NCBI RefSeq assembly: GCF_901709675.1
Contig: NC_051102.1
Coordinates: forward strand, 7,847,412 to 7,911,411
Reading direction: 5' to 3'
Source of the DNA: Syngnathus acus
Taxonomy: Eukaryota; Chordata; Actinopteri; Syngnathiformes; Syngnathidae
Length of the DNA: 64,000 nucleotides
This document shows, piece by piece, positions 12,765 through 21,456 of this stretch. The notes beneath the pieces are model-generated. The model worked only from the letters and a program-made list of their open reading frames with translations. It made no database searches and was not told where the DNA came from. The translations under genes and the position numbers were made by a program. Within the stretch, counting starts at the first letter, position 1. Each line of letters starts with the position of its first letter.

Positions 12765-12976
12765 TCATGAATACAAATCACAGATTCACTGAACTGCAGG
12801 TATTTATTAGCTTTTTTTGTTTAAGTACCTAATATAATTATTGAAGAAATCCATTTATTTGGAATGTGCAGACTCATGCTAAGACTTATGAAAAGTCAAA
12901 TGTTTGTTTTTGTTCATATAAATGAAATTATACAGTCGTGTCCTAAAAGTTATACGATGTAAAGCTCAGCCTAAAT

Positions 12977-12982
12977 AATAAA
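12977..12982 (+). terminator. dhx30 poly(A) signal
   Basis: First canonical AATAAA after the dhx30 stop, 213 bp downstream, in AT-rich sequence. It is only about 50 bp from the opposing gpt2l poly(A) signals, so the two 3' ends probably abut or overlap. Confidence 0.6.
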
Positions 12983-13028
12983 ACTAAAAGAAACGGAATC
13001 AAATTGAGATTTTTGCTTTTTCTTCAGC

Positions 13029-13164
13029 TTTATTGCAGACACTGCAGATAGTCAGTGTGGCGAGTGTACACATTTGATTTGTTTTAATCTTACTGTATTC
13101 CATGACTTGTTTAAACTTTCCCATATTACTCAATCAAATCCCCCGACAATGTTTTTGTTTTATT
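13029..13164 (-). terminator. gpt2l candidate poly(A) signals
   Basis: On the minus strand AATAAA reads at 13164-13159 (113 bp after the gpt2l stop) and again at 13034-13029; a further one lies near 13208-13213. Use of the distal signal would bring the gpt2l transcript end to the dhx30 poly(A) signal. Confidence 0.5.
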
Positions 13165-13276
13165 AATTGGTTAATCTATCAGTCATTCAGGTAAGTGTTT
13201 TTACTTTATTTGACCATAGAAATAGGACATCTACACTTTTGTCAGACGTCGTCAGGTTGCTAAATGTAAAAAGTAT

Positions 13277-15822
13277 TTATGAGAAGTCCTTCATGAACTG
13301 TAAGTGAAAGGCACTGAGGCGTCTCAGAAGTTCCTCCATCACGTCTGCAGCAGTCAAAATGGAAAATCTGTGCAAGAAAATGAAAGTGACATTGATCACA
13401 ATGTTAACAGAACAGTGTCAGCATTAAGTTTCTTAGGTCATTAGGTCTTATGCATAGTCATTTTTAAGGGTCATGGGGTTAAAGGTCAAGATCAAGGTCA
13501 TTTTTTTCAGGTGATTGTTTTTGCTAAAAAAAAAAAAAAAAAATGCTTTACCATACATGGTAATTTTGTTTTGAAATTAAAAAAAAACATTTTTTAGTCT
13601 TTTTAAATAAGAAAAAAAACTTCCTATACATGGCCTGGGCAAAAATACTCACCTGATATGGTAGGTGCCTTCCTTTTGTCCATACACGCAGCCCGGACTA
13701 AGAAGCACACCAGTGTCCTCCAGCAGTCTGGTGCAGTAAAACATGTCGGGTTCCATGTCGGCTTCCTGAAACACGACATTGTTGAAATGGCCATTGGAAT
13801 ACGCCAGTGCTGCTGTGCTAAAACAAGTCAATCTTATTTGCTTTAAAACTGTGCCAGTGAGTCAAGCCAAGTCCAGCACAAATGAGCTGCACGTGACCTT
13901 GGCTTTTCGGATGGCTTTTGGCGTCAGGTGCAGTCTGGGGAATGCAAAACCTCCTCCCTGTATCGGCTGGCAGCTGACTGCAGGCAGCTGTTTGAGAACC
14001 TGCTGCGCTCTCTTCACGTTGTCAACCAGCGTGCTCCTCATGAGCTCCGTCTCCTACGGAAATGGGATCGATCCATCTGGCATACTCCGGCGACTGACTG
14101 AATATCACGAGATGATTTTGCGTGAAATTTTGGACTCACACGCGTGAAAAGCAGGTATGAGGGATCTCCCGGCTGAGGGGGCTTGGCCATCAGCTCCAAA
14201 GCAATTTGCCCGACAACGGGCGGAGTGGTGAACAATTGGAACACCTGCTGGACGTACGGCATGACGGTGGGTTCCATGTTGAGCAGCTCCACGTATCCTC
14301 CTCGAAGACCGCACCTAGGAGCAAAAGGTGACTACACGGGCCAATCGGGAGCCTTTGCTCATGCCATGTGATTCACAGCTTACTCTCCCAGGAAGCCTTT
14401 GGATACCGAGTGGAAGGAGGCCAGCTCCAGCGTGTGGGACAGAGGAGGCCCCAGCTCATGCAGGAGCTTCTTGTAAGACACAAACTCACTGTTGGTGTCG
14501 TAAACGCTGCCCTGGTATACCTGTGGGGATGACATCACTCAACTCATTTGCATATCACCAATATAAATCAAGTTGTGTCGTATAAGAAATACATGAAGAT
14601 TAAAATATTGTGTTGATTATTGTTATTTTCACAGATTTAAAACTCCTCACCTCATCAGCAAGAAGGAAGAGTTTGTTCTCTGCCACGAACCTGATGACCT
14701 CCTCCATGGACTTCCTGCTCTGGATGTGCCCTGAGGAGCACCAGCAGTGACAAAGTAAATGTTAAGGACCCAAATGCCTGTTGTGCTTCGGAAGTTCGGA
14801 CGCACGTACCTGTGGGGTTTCCCGGGTTGATGACGTACAAAGCGATAGGCCGGCACGTTCCCCGGGCGGACACCAAGGCTCGCTGCAGCTCGTCCACCCG
14901 CAGCTCCCAGCCGCGCTCCTCGTCCAGGAAGTAGGGGACGGCCACGCCCCCTAAGGCCATCACGGACAAGAGGGTGGTGTTGTGGCCCGGCACCGGCACA
15001 AGCACGCCCCTCTTGGTGGACACCTCGCGGCTCAGCATCAGCGCCAGAATGCTCTGCTCGTTTGGGCAACATCATGCAAGACCGGTCGCAGTTCGACACT
15101 GAAACAAGCGTGGTCTAATCGAAACAAAACGAGTGAATACCGTGAGCGATGTCTGGGAGCCGGGATGGATCCAAATGTTTTCGGGATCTGCTGGAACGCC
15201 GTCGCGTTGGCTGATGAACTGAGCGACGCTCTCTACTATTTCGGGGATACCCGCTGTGAGTGTGTACGAGCCTGAAAACAAAGAAAGATCTCCTTTCCAG
15301 TCAAATTTTAAAAACTATCAGGCAACCCAAATTGATTCATACAGATTGAAGAACTCGATAAAGGCTCGATAGATGAGTTCCTCCCTCCCTAATTACCGAC
15401 ACTGCCGCCATCACAGCAGCGGAGGATCTTCTGCGTCCGCTGTTTGACGTCCACCGGCAGGTTGTCGCCATCCAGGAGTTGTGGGTAAAGACAAGCAGCG
15501 ATTACCTGCCCCAGCACATTCAAATTAATCTGACTTTTTTTTTTCATCATGATCCATCTTTGTTACCTGTCTGACAAAGGTAAGAGGTTTCATGCCGGCT
15601 TTGTGAGGGTCACCCCAGGAGACATCGATCACATCCCTGTAGGGCTTCTTCGTTCCCTGGATGCCACATTTGGTTGGAAAAGTACAAAGAAACACACATT
15701 TTGTTGATTTCAATCGCCGTGTTTACCTGCTCCAGCGTCTCCTTGATGCGAGCCGCTCGTTCCACCAGGGCCGCCATCTTGTCCGACCTCACGGTCATCA
15801 GGCGGGAGCTCATCTCCTGCAT
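13277..15822 (-). CDS. gpt2l: Alanine aminotransferase 2-like (PLP-dependent)
   Basis: Transfers the amino group between alanine and 2-oxoglutarate (pyruvate and glutamate out). Eleven minus-strand exons: 15822-15727, 15656-15567, 15505-15397, 15271-15141, 15053-14810, 14730-14651, 14520-14384, 14314-14140, 14053-13898, 13765-13653, 13367-13277; joined length 473 aa. Family signatures: VIDVSWGDPH near the N-terminus, GSYT, YVINPGNPTG, LLADEVYQ, and FHSVSKGFLGECG, in which the Lys (about residue 291) is the PLP Schiff-base lysine. The C-terminus YGQKEGTYHIR..FMKDFS matches the fish alanine aminotransferase 2-like subfamily. The start at 15822 is the first ATG of an open frame that continues upstream without a stop to an acceptor-like CAG near 15870, so a further 5' exon may exist. 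No mitochondrial presequence is seen, suggesting a cytosolic enzyme. Convergent with dhx30. Confidence 0.9.
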
Positions 15823-16132
15823 GTCAGCAACTCCTTTCTGCCGTCTAACTGTCTGCGAAATTATTCCTGGTTGAAGAAAAACATGGGTGAAAAAGGAATG
15901 AGTACTTCATTAACAGGCATGCCTTTTGGTTTGTATTGAAGGCCGCAAGATGATTGGATGATGCACAAGTAGAACGGGTTAATAAGTCAACATTGGAGCA
16001 AGTTGTTAGACATTATAAATTTTTTTATGCTTGTATTCATTTGAACCTTTCTAAACTTCTCAGGTGATGTCTGCGGTGAGTCTAAGTCCTCCTAGTGCGT
16101 TCGATAACTCCTCATACCATGAATTGTTGTTA

Positions 16133-16506
16133 TACAGGTTCCGGCAAAATGATCTGACACATTTGTAGGTTTAATAAAATGCAAATAAATTAAAGAAACA
16201 ACTTTTCTTTTTTTTTTTTTTTTTTTTTTTTGGAAAAGTACATATAATGCCATTTAGTTTTATGTTTTATTTCATTTCATTTTCTTCAGAGCCAGTGGAT
16301 CAGCCTTGAAACGAAAATCAACCGGCCGGCCTCGCACCGCCGGAACTCCAGAAAATGTGGCAGCGGTAAATCCAAAATAACATTTGAAAACGAAACCAAA
16401 CAAAATGGCATATGTACTTTTCGAAAATAAAAAACACTTTTTTGTTTCTTTCATTTATTTGCTTTTTATTAAACCAACATGTGTCATAATTTTGCCGGAC
16501 CCTGTA
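16133..16506. mobile_element. Mariner-type MITE with transposase remnant
   Basis: Flanked on both sides by TA, the target site of Tc1/mariner elements. Long imperfect terminal inverted repeats of about 70 bp start CAGG.TCCGGCAAAAT at the left and, complemented, CAGGGTCCGGCAAAAT at the right; both continue through GACACAT, GGTTTAATAAAA and GCAAATAAAT. Total length 374 bp. A second inverted pair (GGAAAAGTACATATAATGCCAT near 16231 and its complement near 16404) lies further in. The core carries a transposase scrap. This is a deletion derivative, not an autonomous element. Confidence 0.8.
16288..16380 (+). pseudogene. Mariner transposase N-terminal fragment
   Basis: A 30-codon plus-strand frame reads SGSALKRKSTGRPRTAGTPE and then NVAAV before TAA. 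The GRPRT and TPENV wording is the linker/second helix-turn-helix region of mariner-family transposases. There is no catalytic DDE/D domain and no start codon, so it is a fossil inside the MITE. Confidence 0.7.
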
Positions 16507-16712
16507 AGACGTCTCACACGTAATCGTTATAAATGTTCTCTTTTATGGCCTTCAAAAATCTGATGGTACACTTTATGGCAGTCGTCAAGCCCCTTCACCT
16601 GTTCTCTTTACGACAATTACCGCTATCAGTACATCCGGGGAATTGAGGACGCGTGGTCAACCTCGCTAAGATTAAGTGTCGTAACCGTGTTGAAAATGCC
16701 ACAACGAACACC

Positions 16713-17393
16713 ATGGCATGGAAGCGTTCCTTCACGGAGGATAACAACAAATGTTTTGAACTTTGGAAAGACTACATAGGTCTGTCGGATGTCGTCCGAG
16801 AAGTCATCAGTTCGAAAACCTCCATCCAATCTCACTCTGAGGCCGCTGCGCCATACTCGCAATATGGCGTTGGCGGGAGTTTTGGATCTCTTCTCGTTAA
16901 CGCACTCGCAGATAGAAGCGACGGCGAGACCAGTCTTCCAGCCGATCATGTTGGCTGTTGGAACACGGAACAGCCACCGGAGAGCCTGCGGAATCTGTTC
17001 ACTGAATTTGCTGAACGGCTTACTAAATCTGTTTGGGGAGGAACGACGAGTGCACTGCCGCAGCGGAGAAACATGGCGCGTCAGCAGACACCCCAGCTTC
17101 CATCTCGGGGTGTTAGAACCATGAGCTGCAGCTTTTGTAAACACAACGGAGAAACCGAAATGATCTACAAATCTCACTGGCTGAAAAATCTCTCTGGAGA
17201 AATTTTGTGCCCGTATTTGCGCAGCTACGTGTGTCCGCAGTGTGGTGCAACTGGCGCCAAAGCCCACACCAAGAGATTTTGCCCATTGGTTGATCCAACC
17301 TACGTCTCGGTCTACAGTCGTCGTCCAGGCGAGAAACTTCCACTTGGCCGCTTTCGCCCAACTAAATCACAGAACTTCGACATCCATGATTGA
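16713..17393 (+). CDS. nanos3: Nanos homolog 3, germline translational repressor
   Basis: Nanos proteins maintain primordial germ cells by recruiting the CCR4-NOT deadenylase to mRNAs, usually with Pumilio. The gene is a single exon of 226 aa, as usual for nanos. Residues 15-24, FELWKDYIGL, match the N-terminal NOT1-interacting motif of human NANOS3 (FDLWTDYLGL). The two CCHC zinc knuckles are complete: C139, C142, H155, C166 and C174, C177, H185, C190, within CSFCKHNGE and YVCPQCGAT..AHTKRFCPL. YVSVYSRR after the finger also fits NANOS3. The frame is open upstream to an ATG at 16653, but the ATG at 16713 (ACCATGG, a strong Kozak context) puts the NOT1 motif at the N-terminus and is preferred. 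The middle (40-130) is low-conservation. The ~195-bp tandem repeat begins about 140 bp after the stop. Confidence 0.9.
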   Translation: MAWKRSFTEDNNKCFELWKDYIGLSDVVREVISSKTSIQSHSEAAAPYSQYGVGGSFGSLLVNALADRSDGETSLPADHVGCWNTEQPPESLRNLFTEFAERLTKSVWGGTTSALPQRRNMARQQTPQLPSRGVRTMSCSFCKHNGETEMIYKSHWLKNLSGEILCPYLRSYVCPQCGATGAKAHTKRFCPLVDPTYVSVYSRRPGEKLPLGRFRPTKSQNFDIHD

Positions 17394-17535
17394 CTGTGAA
17401 CTAGTTCAATGTTTGTGTGCTTTTTGTGGTTCTCGTTTCGAACATGCACGTGTATGTTTTGGAGGTGTGATCACTTTACATGTTGTTTGCCACCATGCTG
17501 ACTGCCAGGCTCTGTTTGGAAACTTTGCAACATTT

Positions 17536-18447
17536 TAAAATGTGTTCGGAATGCTATTTGAGGAAGAAAACGGGTCATCACGCTCCCCGTTTCACTTTGA
17601 CTTAATCACTTGTTTGTGTGGAAAAATCTTATCACTAAGCATGTTCTTTTCAGTATTATGCATGTAACTTTGAAAAACCGAACGCTCTCGTTTGTGGAGC
17701 TAATGTTTTGTGTGCATTCATATATAAAAAAAATTGTGTTGTAAAAACGCTATTTGAGGAAGAAAACGTGTCATCACGCTGCCGTTTCGCTTTTACCTAA
17801 TCACTTGTTTGTGTGGAAAAATCTTAGCACTAAGCATGTTCTTTTCAGTATTATGCATGTAACCTTGAAAAAAACGAACGCTCTCGTTTGTGGAGATAAT
17901 GTTTTGTGTGCATTCATATAAAAAAAAAAAGTGTTGTAAAAATGTTATTTGAGGAAGAAAACGCGTAATCACGCTCCCCGCTTTGCTTTTACATAATCAT
18001 TTGTGTGGAAAAATCTGAGTACTAAGCATGTTATTTTCAGTATTATGCATGTAACCTTGAAAAAACGAACGCTCTCGTTTGTGGAGATAATGTTTTGTGT
18101 GCATTCATATTTAAAAAAAAAAGTGTTGTAAAAATGTTATTTGAGGAAGAAAACGCGTAATCACGCTCCCCGTTTCGCTTTGACCTAATCATTTGTTTGT
18201 GTGGAAAAATCTGAGTACTAAGCATGTTCTTTTCAGTATTATGCATGTAACCTTGAAAAAACGAACGCTCTCGTTTGTGGAGATGATGTTTTGTGTGCAT
18301 TCAAATAAAAAAAATGTGTTGTAAAAATGTTATTTTAGGAAGAAAACGCGTAATCACGCTCCCCGTTTCGCTTTGACCTAATCACTCATTTGTGTGGAAA
18401 AATCTGATCACTAAGCATGTTCTTTTCAGTATTATGCATGTAACCTA
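17536..18447 (+). repeat. ~195-bp tandem array after nanos3 (about 4.6 copies)
   Basis: The anchor AGGAAGAAAACG recurs at 17561, 17757, 17952, 18144 and 18337 (steps 196, 195, 192, 193). Each unit holds TTTTCAGTATTATGCATGTA, CGAACGCTCTCGTTTGTGGA, TGTTTTGTGTGCATTCA, an A-rich run, and TGTTGTAAAAA. Copies differ by point changes and small indels. The array starts 143 bp after the nanos3 stop. The first canonical AATAAA after that stop that I found is at 18304, inside the array, so most of it is likely transcribed as nanos3 3' UTR. Confidence 0.85.
17723..18309 (+). terminator. Repeated poly(A)-signal-like hexamers of nanos3
   Basis: At the same place in successive repeat units the sequence reads TATAAA (17723-17728), TATAAA (17917-17922), TTTAAA (about 18110-18115) and AATAAA (18304-18309). 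Each is followed within about 20 bp by a GT-rich GTGTTGT element and preceded by TTTTGTGTG. TATAAA is a known weak poly(A) signal variant; the last copy is canonical and is the best candidate for the main 3' end. Confidence 0.5.
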
Positions 18448-18780
18448 GAGAACTAAAACTCATCAATTTGACAAATAACACCAATATCTTTTGTTCAGGT
18501 AATGACATCCAACAAGTGGAATCAGTGTTAAATGAGGAAACAACTTCTCACACACGAAGAACGACGCAAAACCAATGTTTAAGAATCTCGCGTTGTTTCC
18601 TGACGGAGCATAATGTTTGACGAACATGTGACGTATTGCCCGTCTACTTCCTGTTTTGTTTCGTCTTTGTGATGTGCATTCCAGTTCTTTTAAATGAACT
18701 GAATCTTTAGAATTAGTTAACTCAAAAGATTCGTTCCACACGCGCTAATCCTTTTTTTTTTTTAAATCAAATAATCAAAA
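18448..18780. other. Spacer between nanos3 array and satellite
   Basis: About 330 bp of unique-looking sequence with no gene or repeat recognised, ending in a T-run at about 18752-18762. Confidence 0.4.
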
Positions 18781-20710
18781 ATCATGGTCAAAGCTTCACG
18801 GAAAGTGAAAAGTGCCACACCCGCCCTCACCCCCACTTTTTGGTTGGCTGTTTGTTCTGTGACGTCACTCGGACACTCCATTAGGTACACCACCATTTTC
18901 AGGTGTACCTAATCACAGGCCACATTATTAGGGAAAAATCATGGTCAAAGCTTCATGGAAAGTGAAAAGTGCCACACCCGCCCTCACCCCCACTTTCTGA
19001 TTGGCTGTTTGATCTGTGACGTCACTTGGACGCTCCATTAGGTACACCGCCATTTTCAAGTGTACCTAATAACAGGCCACTTTATTAGGGAAATATCATG
19101 GTCAAAGGTCACAGGTGTCAAGCTCTAGTCCTCGGGGCCGCATTCCAACATGTTTTCCAAGATTCCCTCGTTAAGCGCACCTGCGTGAAAAGTTTTTGAT
19201 CACTTTCACGTTCTGAAGGAGCTAAAACTTTTCACGCAGGTGCACTTAACGAGGGAATCACACGGACACTCCATTAGGTACACCGCCATTTTCAAGTGTA
19301 CCGAATAACAGGCCACTTTATTAGGGAAATATCATGGTCAAAGGTCACAGGTGTCAAGCTCTAGTCCTCGGGGCCGCGTTCCAATATGTTTTCCAAGTTA
19401 CCCTCGTTAAGTGCACCTGCGTGAAAAGTTTTAGCCACTTTCACGTTCTGCAGGAGCTAAAACTTTTCACGCAGGTGCACTTAACGAGGGAATCACACGG
19501 ACACTCCATTAGGTACACCGCCATTTTCAAGTGTACCGAATAACAGGCCACTTTATTAGGGAAATATCATGGTCAAAGGTCACAGGTGTCAAGTTGTAGT
19601 CCTCGGGGCCGCGTTCCAATATGTTTTCCAAGTTACCCTCGTTAAGTGCACCTGCGTGAAAAGTTTTAGCCACTTTCACGTTCTGCAGGAGCTAAAACTT
19701 TTCACGCAGGTGCACTTAACGAGGGAATCACACGGACACTCCATTAGGTACACCGCCATTTTCAAGTGTACCGAATAACAGGCCACTTTATTAGGGAAAT
19801 ATCATGGTCAAAGGTCACAGGTGTCAAGCTGTAGTCCTCGGGGCCGCGTTCCAATATGTTTTCCAAGTTACCCTCGTTAAGTGCACCTGCGTGAAAAGTT
19901 TTAGCCACTTTCACGTTCTGCAGGAGCTAAAACTTTTCACGCAGGTGCACTTAACGAGGGAATCACACGGACACTCCATTAGGTACACCGCCATTTTCAA
20001 GTGTACCGAATAACAGGCCACTTTATTAGGGAAATATCATGGTCAAAGGTCACAGGTGTCAAGCTCTAGTCCTCAGGGCCGCGTTCCAATATGTTTTCCA
20101 AGTTACCCTCGTTAAGTGCACCTGCGTGAAAAGTTTTAGCCACTTTCACGTTCTGCAGGAGCTAAAACTTTTCACGCAGGTGCACTTAACGAGGGAATCA
20201 CACGGACACTCCATTAGGTACACCGCCATTTTCAGGTGTACCTAATAACAGGCCAGTTCATTAGGGAAAAATCATGGCCAAAGCTTAACTGAAAGTGAAA
20301 AGTGCCACACCCGCCCTCACCCCCACTTTCTGATTGGCTGTTTGATCCGTGACGTCACACGGACACTCCATTAGGTACACCGCCATTTTAAGGTGTACCT
20401 AATAACAGGCCAGTTCATTAGGGAAAAATCATGGCCAAAGCTTAACTGAAAGTGAAAAGTGCCACACCCGCCCTCACCCCCACTTTCTGATTGGCTGTTT
20501 GATCCGTGACGTCACACGGACACTCCATTAGGTACACCGCCATTTTAAGGTGTACCTAATAACAGGCCAGTTCATTAGGGAAAAATCATGGCCAAAGCTG
20601 AACTGTAAGTGAAAAGTGCCACACCCGCCCTCACCCCCACCTCCTGATTGGCTGGTTGATCTGTGACGTCACACGGACACTTTATTAGGTACACCGCCAT
20701 TTTCAGGTTC
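18781..20710. repeat. Composite satellite: short (A) and hairpin-bearing (B) units
   Basis: Units begin ATCATGGTCAAAG or ATCATGGCCAAAG at about 18781, 18947, 19097, 19331, 19566, 19801, 20036, 20270, 20428 and 20586. The outer A units (about 158-166 bp) carry GTGCCACACCCGCCCTCACC, a TGACGTCAC motif, and the inverted pair ATTAGGTACACC / GGTGTACCTAAT. The five inner B units (about 235 bp) share the unit ends, but the centre is replaced by AGGTGTCAAGCTCTAGTCCT-type sequence and a long hairpin. B copies are nearly identical, so their amplification looks recent. The TTATTAGGTACACC wording is common in fish interspersed repeats. Confidence 0.85.
19401..19490. repeat. Perfect 35-bp inverted repeat, 20-bp loop (in B unit)
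   Basis: Left arm 19401-19435 (starts CCCTCGTTAAGTGCACC) and right arm 19456-19490 (ends GGTGCACTTAACGAGGG) are exact complements with a 20-bp spacer. The same hairpin recurs at about +235, +470 and +705; the copy at about 19165-19255 is imperfect. Confidence 0.9.
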
Positions 20711-21456
20711 ATTCGTGAATATTCACGAGTGACAGACAGCGTGGCAGCTATGCCGGCCGACACACGTTATTTGATGTTTTAATTTTGAATTTGTTGGATT
20801 GTAGTTGGTGTTATTATACGAATGTGTTTGTGTTTGAATAAAAGGTTGAAAAAAAATCCGTTATGCCGACATTTGTTATTCCAACTCATAACAACGTAAA
20901 ACACATACATATTGTCATATAAAACAGTTACATATGTCTGATTTTTATGTTTTAATTGGCGAATATAAAAACAAGGAATAAAACACCAGACAAGTTTTAA
21001 CATAAACGTTTATTAAAATAACAGTAAATTTCAAACCAGCCATCTGAAATTGCAGTAGGTATATTGGATAACAATATTTAGGCGTATATATGCATACACG
21101 TTAAAGTTACGTCATTTTCTTCTTCGTTTTGTTTTACGGCGAGGTGGCACCAGCTTCAATGCGCAATACCGACACCTACTGGTTGAAGTCATATGAACTC
21201 TCGTTCACTGAATAGATTCGTTCTTTTGAACGAATCGGTCACTCACGAGCCAACACTATTTCGTCTCTTCTTCCCGTATCTGGCGGCTGGCTTGCTTTGG
21301 GTCGAAATGGAACACTTAGCCTGGCAGGCGGACAAATTCGACCGGCCCGCAAGCACACGCGATTTTACCACCCATCCGTGGACCTTCTAAGCCGTACAGT
21401 CGTTGCTGACGCTCATTCGGTGGGGCTTCCGAAGCCCCACACGTCCGCGGGGCGAC
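20711..21456. other. sharpin upstream region
   Basis: AT-rich sequence between the satellite and sharpin, without a recognisable gene. From about 21270 to 21456 the sequence becomes CpG-rich and leads into sharpin exon 1, as expected for a housekeeping promoter and 5' UTR. Confidence 0.45.

Larger units (their letters stand above)
15823..16712. other. gpt2l / nanos3 divergent intergenic region
   Basis: About 890 bp between two divergent genes. It contains any missing gpt2l 5' exon (possible acceptor near 15870), the mariner-type MITE at 16133-16506, and about 200 bp just before nanos3 that must hold its promoter and 5' UTR. No core promoter motif is obvious. Confidence 0.5.

Noticed and set aside
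19334-20245. Four near-identical 69-codon frames starting MVKGHRCQ
   Set aside because: They recur every 235 bp with the satellite B unit and cross the hairpin; no family match, so they are repeat artefacts.
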